Under the pieces are notes generated by a model. The model did not search any database and had not been told where the DNA came from. It worked only from the letters and a program-made list of their open reading frames with translations. A DNA stretch of 64,000 nt from Granulicella sp. L60 (GTDB lineage Bacteria > Acidobacteriota > Terriglobia > Terriglobales > Acidobacteriaceae), in assembly GCF_009765825.1 (NCBI RefSeq), contig NZ_LMUR01000010.1:366472-430471 (forward strand). The letters are read 5' to 3'. The position numbers were made by a program, and so were the translations under genes. Positions 49,093 to 58,914 of the stretch are shown here, in pieces; positions within the stretch are counted from its first letter, which is position 1; each line of letters begins with the position of its first letter.

Positions 49093-52000
49093 TTAGAAGA
49101 TCAGTTTGAGTGCGAACTGAAGGACACGAGCTGGTGCGGTGGTTGCCGACGTGACCGCGCCGAAGGTGGATTGACCGGCGGCGCTCTGCGGATAGGTGTA
49201 GTTGGTCTGGTTAAGGATATTGAAGGCCTCGGTACGGAAGTCGAGCGATGTACCTGCGACGTAGAGCGGGAAGGTCTTGTGCAGACCGATATCGAGGTTG
49301 TAGTAGGGGTCGAACCGGACCGAGTTGCGGCCGGCGTTGCCGTAGGGATGGTTGACGTCGGGAACGCTGACGGATGCGGGGTTGAAGGCTTGCAGGGTCG
49401 TATTGGAGGAGTTCTTCGTGCGCTGCGATTTGGGCAGGATGACTGGTGCGCCGGTGACGTTGGGGCGATAGGCGAGGATGTCGCTTACGTCCTGGAAGGA
49501 GTTTTCATTGTAGGTGAGGTTGACGGGGATGCCGCTGCTGGCCGAGTTGATTGCGGTGACCTGCCAGCCGCCGAGGGCCTCCTGCATGAGGAAGGGAGCG
49601 TTGCCGCCGAAGGTGCGGCCCTTGCCGTAGGGAAGATCGTAGACGACGGTCAGGATCTCGTTGAAGGGCTGGTTATAGGCGGAGGGGCCACGATCGCCGA
49701 GTGGGTTGGCGAGGTTGATGCGCGAGTTGTCGCCGGCGGGGGTGTCGAGATGTCCGGAGGCGTTGTCCTGTGCGCGTGAGTAGGTGAAGGAGTTGAGAAC
49801 GTAGAGGCCGTGACCGGTGCGGTGCTCGAGCTTGGTCTGGAGGCCGTTGTAGGAGAGGAAGCCTTCGGGAATCGTCTCTTCGATGCCGGTGAAGTTATGG
49901 ATGGGGCGGCGGGACTGAAGGTTGAGACAGCCGGAGGTGGTGGTGGGGTTACAGGTAGCAGTCAGAGCGTTGGGTGCTGCCTGATTGAGATCGGCGAGGA
50001 CCTGAAGCTTGACGCCGTGTTCGCCAACATAGGAGACCTCGAAGGAGGTGTTGGTGGAGAGTTGGCGCTGCACCGTGAGGTGATAACTCTGGATGTAGCC
50101 GGTGGGCAGGTTCTTGGGGATGTACCGGGTCTCCGCGAGAAGCGTATTGAAGTTAGCGGAGGTGGCGAAGTTGACTGGGAAGCCCTGCTGGGTGGTGCGG
50201 AAGCAGGTTTGGAAGGGCTGATCGCCGTTGGCGCAGACGGGATTTGTGGTGCCCGCTGCAGCGGAGGGCGCGAACGGAGCAGCCTGGACGCGGTTGGTGT
50301 TGACGATGAAGGGGCCGTTGTAGCCGAGCATGTTCTCGCCGCCTTCGCGGTTGAACTGAGCATAGCCGAGACCGTATGCGGCGCGGATGACTGTCTTGGG
50401 ATCGGCCTGGAAGGCGAAGCCGAAGCGCGGCGCGAAGTCGAGCTTGGGCATGTTGACCAGGGCGCGGTTATAGATAGAGCCGGGTGTGGCCTGGATGAGG
50501 GTCTGGGTTGCGGGGTCGTAGTTGGAGAGATGGTTGGATGACTCCCACTGCGGAGTGACGAGCTCGTAACGGAGGCCGGCGTTGACGGTGAGCCTGGAGT
50601 TGACGCGAATGTCGTCCTGGAAGTAGAGGAAGTGCATGCGCTGGTTCAGATGGATGACAGCAAAGTTGTTGAGCTGATAGGTGTCATCCGCACCGAGGAG
50701 GAAGTCTGCAAGGGCGACGGCTTCTTTGGTGCCGGTGTCGTGACTGGAGAGGGTGTTGATGTTGGGGTTGGTGTAGCTGAAGCTGCCGTTGTAGGTGTTC
50801 TCGCCGTAGTTGGGATTGAAGTCGCTGATGGAGGTGAAGATGGCCTGATACTCGTAGCCGACCTTATAGCTGTTGCGACCGTGGAGAAAGGTGTAGTTGA
50901 CCTTTGGGTTGAAGACGTAGGGGTTCTGGAACTGCGGGTTGCTTCCCTGGCTGCCGAACTGGGTGTAGCCGTTTACGCTCTGATCGTTGAGGCTGCGGAC
51001 GACCTGAGGGTCGGTGGGAAGGCCGGTGATTCCAGCCATGAGGCTGGGCATGCCTGCGCCGTAGGGGCTCTTTCCGCCGTCGGTGCGGGTGAAGCCGAAG
51101 CGTGCATCGAGGATGGAGTTCTGGGTGAAGGCGTGGGTGACGCCGCCTGCGATCTGCTGGTTGAAGATGAGGACGGTGCCGTTGCTGCTGCTGCCGCCGG
51201 CTGGACCTTGAATGGTTGGAGCGTCCTGAATGACTCCCTGGTGCTCACTGTAGCGAACGAAGGCGGTGGTGCGGGAGTTGAAGGTCTGGTCGACGCGGAT
51301 GTCGCCCTTGTCATCTTTGATGGTGCCTGCGGGAAGCGAGGCGTAGTTGTTGGAGAGGGCAGCGGCAGTGGGGCTGGGAAGAGCCGCGAGAACGCCCTGT
51401 GCGAAGGGAGAGGCGTCGGCGTAGGGAATAATTCCGTTGGGATACATCTTGCCGGTGAGTGGGTTGATGAGAGGGACAGGGGTGCTTGTCTCGACGCCGC
51501 TGGCGTTGGTGGCGAGGAAGGTGTAGCCGCCGTTGGCCTTGGCGAGGGCGCTGGTTCCGTTCTGGTCGAGCGAGGGAACGGTGGCGTTGAGGGTGGAGTG
51601 GGTGATCTGGCGAACACCTTCATAGTCGGCGAAGAAGAAGGTGTGATCCTTCCAGATGGGACCGCCGAGGGTGCCGCCGAACTGGTTGCGGATGAGGATG
51701 GGCTTCTGAGGCTTGCCGGTGAGGGCGTTGGTGGGCGGCGTGAAGGGGCCGATGGCGTTGAGGTCGGTGTTGCGGAGGTAGTCGTAGGCGCGGCCGTGGA
51801 ATTTGTTGGTGCCGCTGCGGATGCTGACGTTGATGACGGCTCCGGCGGAACGGCCGTACTCGGCGCTGTAGTTGTCGGTTTCGACGCGGAACTCGGAGAT
51901 GGCGTCGGGGGAGGGAGGGATGGCCTGGTTGGAGAAGCCCTGGTTGGAGGTTCCGTAGGAGTTGTTGTCGAGACCGTCGAGGAGGAAGTTGTTGAACTCG

Positions 52001-52560
52001 CTGCGCTGGCCGTTGACGTTGAAGGAGGCGTCGCGGCTGCTGGTGGTGGCGTTCTCGAGGATGTTGCGGCGGACGCCGGGGACGAGGGCGGCGAGGTCGG
52101 CGTAGGCGCGGCCGTTGAGGGGAAGATTTTCGACTTCACGGGTGCCGATGACCTGGCCACGTTCGCTGGAGTCGGTCTCGAGGATATCGGCGGCTTCGGT
52201 GACGGTGACGGTCTGGCTGGCGGAGCCGATCTTGAGGGAGACGTCGACGCGCTGGCGGGCGTTGACGGTGACACGGAAGTTTTGCGTCGTGGTGATGTCG
52301 AAGCCGTCGGCCTGGGCGTTGACCTGATACTCGCCGATCTTGACGTCGGTGAACTCGTAGGCGCCTTGAGCGTTGGTCTTTGCGGTGACGACCGATTTTG
52401 TCTCCTGATTGACGAGTGAGACCGTTGCATTGGGCAAGACCGCGCCGGAGGCATCATGCACGTAACCCAGGACGGAGGCGGTTTCAAACTGCGCGGATAA
52501 CGGCGAACAGTTCAGGACCAGAAAACAAGCCATCACTGCTAAAAAGAGAAGACGTTTCAC
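49093..52560 (-). CDS. TonB-dependent receptor, Oar-like with N-terminal carboxypeptidase-regulatory domain
   Basis: An 1155-residue outer-membrane protein. The signal peptide is residues 1-24 (ending LSAQ). Residues about 28-110 form a CarboxypepD_reg/CnaB-like domain (GYVHDASGAVLPNATVSLVN). The plug follows with LPLNGRAYADLAALVPGVR, then a 22-strand-type barrel ending in Phe (FALKLIF), as outer-membrane barrels do. It is the acidobacterial Oar/SusC-like layout and should import a large ligand with TonB energy; the ligand is unknown. The GTG start has GGAG 6 bases upstream and drops 30 non-signal residues. A divergent winged-helix membrane protein starts 272 bases away. Confidence 0.92.
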   Translation of the reverse strand: MKRLLFLAVMACFLVLNCSPLSAQFETASVLGYVHDASGAVLPNATVSLVNQETKSVVTAKTNAQGAYEFTDVKIGEYQVNAQADGFDITTTQNFRVTVNARQRVDVSLKIGSASQTVTVTEAADILETDSSERGQVIGTREVENLPLNGRAYADLAALVPGVRRNILENATTSSRDASFNVNGQRSEFNNFLLDGLDNNSYGTSNQGFSNQAIPPSPDAISEFRVETDNYSAEYGRSAGAVINVSIRSGTNKFHGRAYDYLRNTDLNAIGPFTPPTNALTGKPQKPILIRNQFGGTLGGPIWKDHTFFFADYEGVRQITHSTLNATVPSLDQNGTSALAKANGGYTFLATNASGVETSTPVPLINPLTGKMYPNGIIPYADASPFAQGVLAALPSPTAAALSNNYASLPAGTIKDDKGDIRVDQTFNSRTTAFVRYSEHQGVIQDAPTIQGPAGGSSSNGTVLIFNQQIAGGVTHAFTQNSILDARFGFTRTDGGKSPYGAGMPSLMAGITGLPTDPQVVRSLNDQSVNGYTQFGSQGSNPQFQNPYVFNPKVNYTFLHGRNSYKVGYEYQAIFTSISDFNPNYGENTYNGSFSYTNPNINTLSSHDTGTKEAVALADFLLGADDTYQLNNFAVIHLNQRMHFLYFQDDIRVNSRLTVNAGLRYELVTPQWESSNHLSNYDPATQTLIQATPGSIYNRALVNMPKLDFAPRFGFAFQADPKTVIRAAYGLGYAQFNREGGENMLGYNGPFIVNTNRVQAAPFAPSAAAGTTNPVCANGDQPFQTCFRTTQQGFPVNFATSANFNTLLAETRYIPKNLPTGYIQSYHLTVQRQLSTNTSFEVSYVGEHGVKLQVLADLNQAAPNALTATCNPTTTSGCLNLQSRRPIHNFTGIEETIPEGFLSYNGLQTKLEHRTGHGLYVLNSFTYSRAQDNASGHLDTPAGDNSRINLANPLGDRGPSAYNQPFNEILTVVYDLPYGKGRTFGGNAPFLMQEALGGWQVTAINSASSGIPVNLTYNENSFQDVSDILAYRPNVTGAPVILPKSQRTKNSSNTTLQAFNPASVSVPDVNHPYGNAGRNSVRFDPYYNLDIGLHKTFPLYVAGTSLDFRTEAFNILNQTNYTYPQSAAGQSTFGAVTSATTAPARVLQFALKLIF

Positions 52561-52832
52561 GATTCGCTCCAGGTGCTTTGATCCGAGGTTGAGTTGAGGG
52601 TGGCTATGGCTTGCTGGCGCAGGTTCCCGGCTGCCGGATGCAAGCCACATAGATGAGGGCCAATAAGGTTGATCATGGCGAGGTTCCGAGGCTCGCGAAA
52701 GGGTGTTGGCGGCGACTTTGGGGCTTACCCCGTGAGCACACCCCGCCTCACCCCCCTGTATTTCAATGGGATTTGCAATTCAAGGGAGGCGGCATTCACT
52801 GGAATTTCATATATCAAGGTTATGCTTGGGGT

Positions 52833-54278
52833 ATGCCGAAGTATCAGGAACGGTCGTCTGTAGAGAGGCCGGGTGAGTTTCGAATAGGACCAGACCGTAT
52901 TGCCGACTCCGGTTCTTACACGTCGGGCGGGGTGGGTTTGCTGGTGGAAGAGTCCCCAGACACGGAGCGGGAAGACCTTCTGCTGCGGGAGGAGTGGCAA
53001 CTGGCGCTTCGAATCGCTGCCAGTAAGGGATTCTGTAAATCCGACCTGCTTCAGAAGTTTCTGCTGTATGTCTGTGAGCAGCAGCTTATGGGAAGTACCC
53101 ATGAGATTACGGAGCAGCGTATCGGCACGCAGATCTTCAATCGCACAACCGATTACAACCCAGGCGAAGACAATATTGTCCGGAGTTATGCGCGTTTATT
53201 GAGAAAGCGTCTCGAGAAGTACTTTGAAGGGGAGGGATGCGAGGAGGCCATGCGGGTCACCATTCCGCGAGGTGGGTACGTCCCTGTCTTTCATCGCGAT
53301 GCGGGCGTGCAGGAGCCGGTCTCGAAGCTTTCCAGCCTGACTGCTGTCGCAAAGAGTGAGCCGGAGGTTCGTTCTAGCAAGGTGGAGAGTGCGCCAGAGG
53401 TTCGGCACGTAGCTTCAGGAGGGCGTTGGCAACCGGCGTGGCTGTCGATCTTTGTTGGAGTGCTGGTGGGGGTTTTATTGACAGCGGCGGGAGTACGGAT
53501 GATGCAGGAGAAGCGGGCACAGGGACCTGCACATCTGGTGTGGATGCAGCTATTCCAACGAAACCGGATTACCCTGATCGTTCCTGCGGATAGTGGCCTG
53601 GGTATTTTGCAAAATCTCACAGGGCAACTGGTCGGGCTGGAGGAGTATGCGAACGGAACCTACCTCTCCGATGTGAAGTCGCTGCCTGGGCTTGGACTTG
53701 AAAATCTGAACGATCTGCGCCATCAGCGCTATACCAGCGTCGTCGATCTGAATATCACTGCGATGCTGGCGCAGCTTCCTGAATCCGCTGAGAGTCAGTC
53801 AGAGATTCGTTACGCGCGGAGCATCACGACAGAAGATTTGAAGAGTTCCAACGCAATATTGCTGGGGTCCACACATACGAATCCCTGGGTATCGCTCTTT
53901 GAAAAAAGCCTCAACTTCAAGCTCGAATATATGCCCGAGGTGGACCAATCGTTTGTGCTGAACGAACATCCGATTGGTGCAGAACAAAAGAGGTATGTAA
54001 ACGGCACGGCTGGAACGGCCAACCGAACGTATGGCGCAATCGACTATCTGCCTAGCCTGGACGGAACCGGCCATGTGCTTATCATTCAGGGGCTGAATAT
54101 GGCTGCAACGCAGGCTGCAGCGGATACGTTGTTCAGCTCGGAAGAGATGAAGCCGATCTTGAAGGAGGCGGTTCGGCCAGATGGTTCCGTGAAGTCGTTC
54201 GAGCTACTGGTGGAGACGAGCAGCATCGGTGCGACCGCTCCTGGGGCGCAGATCATTGCGACTCGTTTTTATCCGTAA
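52833..54278 (+). CDS. Membrane-anchored winged-helix (TolB-N-like) protein
   Basis: A 481-residue protein. Residues about 45-165 match the acidobacterial winged-helix domain found before TolB/TPR proteins: SDLLQKFLLYVCEQQLMG, EITEQRIGTQIFNRTTDYN, NIVRSYARLLRKRLEKYFEG and VTIPRGGYVPVF. One membrane helix follows at about 208-226 (LSIFVGVLVGVLLTAAGVR); the C-terminal ~250 residues are exported and unrecognised. The layout suggests a one-component DNA-binding membrane sensor. It is divergent from the TonB receptor gene, sharing a 272-base region. The ATG is not preceded by a strong ribosome site and the start could be further upstream. Confidence 0.7.
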   Translation: MPKYQERSSVERPGEFRIGPDRIADSGSYTSGGVGLLVEESPDTEREDLLLREEWQLALRIAASKGFCKSDLLQKFLLYVCEQQLMGSTHEITEQRIGTQIFNRTTDYNPGEDNIVRSYARLLRKRLEKYFEGEGCEEAMRVTIPRGGYVPVFHRDAGVQEPVSKLSSLTAVAKSEPEVRSSKVESAPEVRHVASGGRWQPAWLSIFVGVLVGVLLTAAGVRMMQEKRAQGPAHLVWMQLFQRNRITLIVPADSGLGILQNLTGQLVGLEEYANGTYLSDVKSLPGLGLENLNDLRHQRYTSVVDLNITAMLAQLPESAESQSEIRYARSITTEDLKSSNAILLGSTHTNPWVSLFEKSLNFKLEYMPEVDQSFVLNEHPIGAEQKRYVNGTAGTANRTYGAIDYLPSLDGTGHVLIIQGLNMAATQAAADTLFSSEEMKPILKEAVRPDGSVKSFELLVETSSIGATAPGAQIIATRFYP

Positions 54279-54306
54279 CAGCGGGATGGTATTTTTTCAG
54301 ACGTAA

Positions 54307-55281
54307 TCAGGTTTGTCTGAGTGCAGGCTTCGCGGCTGCATCATGGAAGTCGTCAAGGCTAATAGGGCAAGACGCTCCGAGTAGATGGAACTCCAGCTTC
54401 CATTGAATTTTTTCGCGGGGCGCAAGGGAACGGGCAGTGCCATTCTTCGTTGCTGTCAGAAGGGAGTCCGCGTTCGACGTGGTGGGCTCCAGTGCTACCG
54501 TGTACTGCTTTGCTGCCCCAGAGTTTGGCCATGCTCCCTGACAGATCCACAGCCCAAGGAAGGGAAGAGCCCTTCCGTCAAACCGGACCACGATGCCTTG
54601 ACTGATCTTGCTGCGGTAGAGTGCGGCCCAGGCGTCTGATTCCATTTCGGCAAAGAATTTATGTGCCGTGATGCCGTCGCGTTCGCCTACTTTGCTTAGG
54701 TCGTTCGATCCAGTTCGCTGCAACTGCGCGATTGGCCAGTTGATGAAGCTGTTTTCTTCGAGTACTCCGCCAGCTGAGTACTCTACGCAAACTTTCTGCA
54801 CCGTGTGGGGTAAGAGAATACGATCGCCTGCGGCGACACGGAGGAGGGGATGGGCGGACCAGAGCCAACTGGTGGGCTCGTCCGAGAGATTGACGAGCTC
54901 GTAGTCCAAGAGCAGGTTGGCTCCATGCAGCGAGGCACTTCTGGTTAAGCGCAGAGACCGTGATGTCGCGTCGGCGTGAAGGACGATGGCTCCGTCTTGA
55001 GAGTCGATCTCCCAAGGTTGACGCCAGAGATCGCCGTGGTCGGCTATTGCGGCGAGGCCCGCAGTGCTCTCGCAGCTCGCTACGCTGGGGAGACATTCAT
55101 CAAACCCTCCACCATCACTCTCGCTGAACTCAGCCGTACCTGAGACATGGTTGTAGGGATTGATTGGCGGTAGTAGAAATTCTTCTCCGGTGCGGATGCT
55201 TTGGAACGAGACGATTTTTCCGCCGATCGAGGGCAGGACCTCGACACGTAGGAGGTCGTTTTCAAGCGAAAGTTTTTTCAT
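54307..55281 (-). CDS. Aldose 1-epimerase-family protein
   Basis: A 324-residue galactose-mutarotase-like beta-sandwich protein. NDLLRVEVLPSIGGKIVSF at the start, GGGFDECLPSV, the sugar-contact His in SAHPLLRV and FLGLWICQGAWPNSGA near the end are typical. It would interconvert alpha and beta sugar anomers or bind sugars. It begins 12 bases after the stop of the LacI-type regulator on the same strand, so the two form an operon divergent from the alpha-galactosidase gene. Confidence 0.82.
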   Translation of the reverse strand: MKKLSLENDLLRVEVLPSIGGKIVSFQSIRTGEEFLLPPINPYNHVSGTAEFSESDGGGFDECLPSVASCESTAGLAAIADHGDLWRQPWEIDSQDGAIVLHADATSRSLRLTRSASLHGANLLLDYELVNLSDEPTSWLWSAHPLLRVAAGDRILLPHTVQKVCVEYSAGGVLEENSFINWPIAQLQRTGSNDLSKVGERDGITAHKFFAEMESDAWAALYRSKISQGIVVRFDGRALPFLGLWICQGAWPNSGAAKQYTVALEPTTSNADSLLTATKNGTARSLAPREKIQWKLEFHLLGASCPISLDDFHDAAAKPALRQT

Positions 55282-55293
55282 ATCGTGCAGGGT

Positions 55294-56382
55294 CTACCGA
55301 GACTTTCGAACGGGGACGTCTTCGAGTCTTCCCATGAACAAAGAGAGATTGCTGCGAAAGATGATGTGTGGGGCCAGCCTCTGCGTCTTAACCGGTTTGT
55401 CTTTTGCTAGAAGGCAGGCGAGCAGGGTCTCAAAGGCAATCTTGCCTTGCGAGTAAGGACGCTGGTAGAGCGTGGCGAGTACCTTGCCTGACTCCAGCAG
55501 CGGTACTAGCTCGTGGAAAAAATCGGTGGCGATGACTTGTATCTTGCCGAGTAACTTCTGTTCTTCGAGGGCGCGGAAGACGGGGAGGCTGTTCGCCGTG
55601 CTGATGTAAAGTGCATCGGGCCGTGTCTTGCTCTTGAGGAGAGCGAGGGTCTGGCGGTAAGCATCTTCCGGGCTATCGTGAGACTCCACCACCGGAAGCA
55701 GCGTGAGGTGAGGCGCGAGGATGGCCAGGGTCGAAGCGAAGCCTCGCAGCTTTTCTGCGTGATCGTGGATGGCAAGCTCCCCTGTGATGGTGGTGACGCG
55801 GGAAGGATGTTGAAGTTTGAGGGAGAGGAGTTCCGCGGCTACGGCGCCGCTCGCGTAGGCGTCGACGGTGACTGAGGCGGTCCGCTCGCTGTCGGGTGCG
55901 TCGCTGGCGACGCAGATTGTAACGATATCTTTCTCGGCCATGCTGCGAATCATGGGTGCTAGTTCGCGAGGACGACCAGGCGTGAGGAGTATGCCGTCGT
56001 ATCCGCTGCGTGCGACTTTTTCAAGGATTTCAAGATCGCCGGAGCCGAGACGTGGATGCTCGTGAAAGTCGAGGGTGACCTGGAGGCCTAACGACTCCTC
56101 GGCCGCTGCTCTGATTCCGGCGCGAAGTGGATCGAAGAAACAGGCGATCTCGCGGGGAAGTACCGCGGCGATACGCATCTTGCGGTTCAACTTCAAAGAA
56201 CGGGCTGCGATGTTTGGTTGGTAGCCGAGCTGCTCGGCCATGCGCAGCACTTGAGCCCTTGTCTTTGCGCTGACGCCCTTGCGATCGTGAAGCGCGCGAT
56301 CTACGGTGCCGATGGAGGTGCCGAGGGCTTCAGCGATCTCACGTATGCCGGCGATTTTGTCGCTGCTGCTAGTTTTCTTCAT
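55294..56382 (-). CDS. LacI-family transcriptional regulator
   Basis: A 362-residue sugar-responsive repressor. The N-terminal HTH (IREIAEALGTSIGTVDRAL, then the hinge YQPNIAARSL) precedes a periplasmic-binding-protein-like effector domain (about 70-340), including DGILLTPGRP and PDALYISTANSLPVFRAL. The recognition helix is atypical in lacking the usual VSRALN (it has TVDRALHDRKG), as in the RbsR/xylose-responsive-like subgroup. It is divergent from the alpha-galactosidase and the intergenic region holds a TTGACA promoter box and a palindrome-like site, so it likely controls that gene. Confidence 0.9.
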   Translation of the reverse strand: MKKTSSSDKIAGIREIAEALGTSIGTVDRALHDRKGVSAKTRAQVLRMAEQLGYQPNIAARSLKLNRKMRIAAVLPREIACFFDPLRAGIRAAAEESLGLQVTLDFHEHPRLGSGDLEILEKVARSGYDGILLTPGRPRELAPMIRSMAEKDIVTICVASDAPDSERTASVTVDAYASGAVAAELLSLKLQHPSRVTTITGELAIHDHAEKLRGFASTLAILAPHLTLLPVVESHDSPEDAYRQTLALLKSKTRPDALYISTANSLPVFRALEEQKLLGKIQVIATDFFHELVPLLESGKVLATLYQRPYSQGKIAFETLLACLLAKDKPVKTQRLAPHIIFRSNLSLFMGRLEDVPVRKSR

Positions 56383-56437
56383 CGTGTCCGGAGATCTTCC
56401 CTTCCTTAATCAGAGCTGTGCATCGCGCAGAATCATT

Positions 56438-56485
56438 TTGACAGCGAAATGGGGCGATGTGTAGTGTTGATAGCGGTAACGTACA
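56438..56485 (+). promoter_or_regulatory. Promoter and operator candidate of the alpha-galactosidase gene
   Basis: A perfect -35 box TTGACA (56438-56443) lies 18 bases from a weak -10 TAGTGT (56462-56467). The next bases, 56465-56485, form an imperfect palindrome starting TGTTGATAGCGG and ending TAACGTACA, in the position where LacI-family repressors bind. Confidence 0.45.
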
Positions 56486-56525
56486 CAGTAATTTTCATAT
56501 CTCTACAACTCCTCATAGGAGCAAG

Positions 56526-58811
56526 ATGATCTACCCATCGGTTTATGGTACCTGCACCTCGTCCAAACGGCACATTGTTTCCTTGCTTGCGCGTGCAGCA
56601 GTCGGCGCCTCTCTTCTCTTGATGACGGCGCCAATCTTCAGTCAGGCTCACGATGTAAGGCCTATGAAGGTAGGGTACGACGCTGCGACGCACGTCTTTC
56701 GTTTGGATGGGGCGGATATTTCGTACGTTCTTGGCGTGAACGAGAAAGGCGAGTTGCAGAACCTTTACTGGGGCAAACGTCTCGACGCGCAGGATCCGTT
56801 TGCGGCGGCGAAGTCTCCTGGGGGTGGCTCCGGATTCGATCCGGCGGTGAATTTAACACCGACTGAGTTTGTGGGATGGGGAGCAGGTCTGTACGCTGTT
56901 CCGAATCTGAAGGTGACTTTTCCAGATGGAAATCGAGATCTGGTGCTTCACTACCTCTCGCATGAGATTCAGGGAGATACGTTGAGGGTCACGCTCAAAG
57001 ACATCGGGCGTGACGTTCGCGTGGAACTGCTGTACGAGATGAATGCTGAGACGGGTGTGCTTGCACGATCGGCAAAGATTGAGAATCACACGAAGCTTCC
57101 GTTGACGATTGAGGAGGCGTTTGCCGCGACGTGGAATCTGCCCAGCAGTAACGATTATCAGTTGCGTTATCTGACTGGACGTTGGGCGGCGGAGTGGAAG
57201 CTGCAGGAGGAGGCGCTGCATACCGGGAAGGTTGTGCTTGAGAGCCGTCGAGGTTCCACAGGGGACGAGGTGAATCCGTGGTTCGCGATTGAGCGCGGGG
57301 CTCAACCGGATCAGGACACGGGTGATGTGTGGTTCGGGGCGCTTGGCTGGAGCGGGTCCTGGCAGATTAATGTGGAGCAAAATGCGGCGAACCAGGTTCG
57401 AGTTACTGGCGGCTTCACTCCGTTCGATTTCGCATATTTGCTGAAGCCAGAACAATCGCTTGAGACGCCGAAGTTTTATGGAGGATATTCCAACAGTGGG
57501 ATCGGTGGGGCTTCGCGTCTGCTGCATCGCTTTGAGTTGGGTTCGATTGTTCCTGGGGGGATGCACCGCAAGCTGCGTCCGATCTTGTATAACTCCTGGG
57601 AGGCGACTGGTTTTGACGTGAACGAAGCCGGGCAGGAGACGTTGGCCGAGAAGGCTGCGAGCATTGGGGTCGAACGCTTTGTGATGGACGATGGTTGGTT
57701 CGGTCAGAGGAAGGATGATCATGCTGGCCTGGGTGATTGGTATGTGAACCAACAGAAGTTTCCCCACGGTCTGAAGCCTCTAATCGATAAGGTACATTCC
57801 TTGGGGATGGACTTCGGGTTGTGGGTGGAGCCGGAGATGGTCAATCCAAACAGCGATCTGTATAAGGCGCATCCGGATTGGACGCTGAATTTTCCGGGAC
57901 GTCCTCGCACAGAGGGACGTAGCCAACTGATGCTCAACCTGGCACGACCCGATGTGCGGGCCTATGTCTACGGCTTTCTTGACAAGCTGCTAACGGAGAA
58001 CGACATTGCGTTTCTTAAGTGGGACTATAACCGCAACTGGTCGGAACCGGGCTGGTCGGCAGTGCCTATCGAGCAGCAGAAGGAAGTCTATGTCGAATAC
58101 GTTCGCAATCTCTACAGCATCCTTGCCGAACTGAGGTCTAAGCATCCGAATGTCGAGATTGAGTCTTGCTCGGGCGGTGGAGCGCGCGTCGATCTTGGCA
58201 TCATGCGCCTTACCGATGAGGTGTGGCCTTCGGATAACACCGATCCGTTTGACCGGCTCCGCATACAAGACGGCTTCAGCTATGCGTATGCGCCGGGAGT
58301 GATGATGGCGTGGGTAACTGATTCTCCGAACTGGATGAACAATCGCTCTACTTCTCTCGACTATCGCTTCCTGTCTTCTATGCAGGGCAGTCTGGGAATT
58401 GGAGCGAATCTTAGTAAGTGGTCTGCTGAGGACTTCTCGACCGCGAAGAAGCTGGTTGCGCAATATAAGCTGCTGCGCCCCACGATTCAGGATGGTGCGC
58501 TGTACCGACTGATCTCACCGGAGGAGGGCAGTGAGTTCTCAGTGACAGAATCTTTGTCGACTGACGGTAAGCAGGCCGCCGTATTTGCGTTCCTGCACTC
58601 AAGTCAACTTGGAGATGGCGATCCGCGTATCTTCCCTCGGGGGTTGGAGCCAGCTACGAAGTACAGTATTCATGCGCTGGTTGGCAGTCTGGATTCGCGA
58701 ATGCCAGAGCGCGCGAGTGGTGAGTACTGGATGCATCGTGGCATCGATGTTTCGCTTCGTGGAGACTTCCAGGCGATGCTATTTACGCTTGAGAGGGAAG
58801 GGGCGAAATAG
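56526..58811 (+). CDS. Secreted GH36 alpha-galactosidase
   Basis: A 761-residue glycoside hydrolase, with an N-terminal signal-like helix (about 18-40, ending IFSQA). The supersandwich domain is followed by the TIM barrel with GWEATGFDVNE in altered form (SWEATGFDVNEAGQ), VMDDGWFG, the nucleophile D500 in FLKWDYNR and the acid/base D570 in PSDNTDPFDR, and CSGGGARVDLG. It cleaves alpha-1,6-galactosides such as melibiose, raffinose or galactomannan side chains. AGGAGC lies 5 bases before the ATG. Location next to a LacI regulator, an aldose epimerase and a sugar porter supports galactoside use. Confidence 0.93.
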   Translation: MIYPSVYGTCTSSKRHIVSLLARAAVGASLLLMTAPIFSQAHDVRPMKVGYDAATHVFRLDGADISYVLGVNEKGELQNLYWGKRLDAQDPFAAAKSPGGGSGFDPAVNLTPTEFVGWGAGLYAVPNLKVTFPDGNRDLVLHYLSHEIQGDTLRVTLKDIGRDVRVELLYEMNAETGVLARSAKIENHTKLPLTIEEAFAATWNLPSSNDYQLRYLTGRWAAEWKLQEEALHTGKVVLESRRGSTGDEVNPWFAIERGAQPDQDTGDVWFGALGWSGSWQINVEQNAANQVRVTGGFTPFDFAYLLKPEQSLETPKFYGGYSNSGIGGASRLLHRFELGSIVPGGMHRKLRPILYNSWEATGFDVNEAGQETLAEKAASIGVERFVMDDGWFGQRKDDHAGLGDWYVNQQKFPHGLKPLIDKVHSLGMDFGLWVEPEMVNPNSDLYKAHPDWTLNFPGRPRTEGRSQLMLNLARPDVRAYVYGFLDKLLTENDIAFLKWDYNRNWSEPGWSAVPIEQQKEVYVEYVRNLYSILAELRSKHPNVEIESCSGGGARVDLGIMRLTDEVWPSDNTDPFDRLRIQDGFSYAYAPGVMMAWVTDSPNWMNNRSTSLDYRFLSSMQGSLGIGANLSKWSAEDFSTAKKLVAQYKLLRPTIQDGALYRLISPEEGSEFSVTESLSTDGKQAAVFAFLHSSQLGDGDPRIFPRGLEPATKYSIHALVGSLDSRMPERASGEYWMHRGIDVSLRGDFQAMLFTLEREGAK

Positions 58812-58914
58812 AGAGGAAGATTATGCAGATGACGGGTGTGCGACAGAAGACCTAATTGCGTTTTTTGCTTGAGGCAGAGTACGTTTTTCGTCGAAGTTGT
58901 ACGGGAGCATGAGT

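Noticed and set aside
50632-52419. 595-residue frame opposite the TonB receptor
   Set aside because: Val/Gly/Asp/Glu-rich antisense shadow without motifs; the receptor on the other strand is clear.
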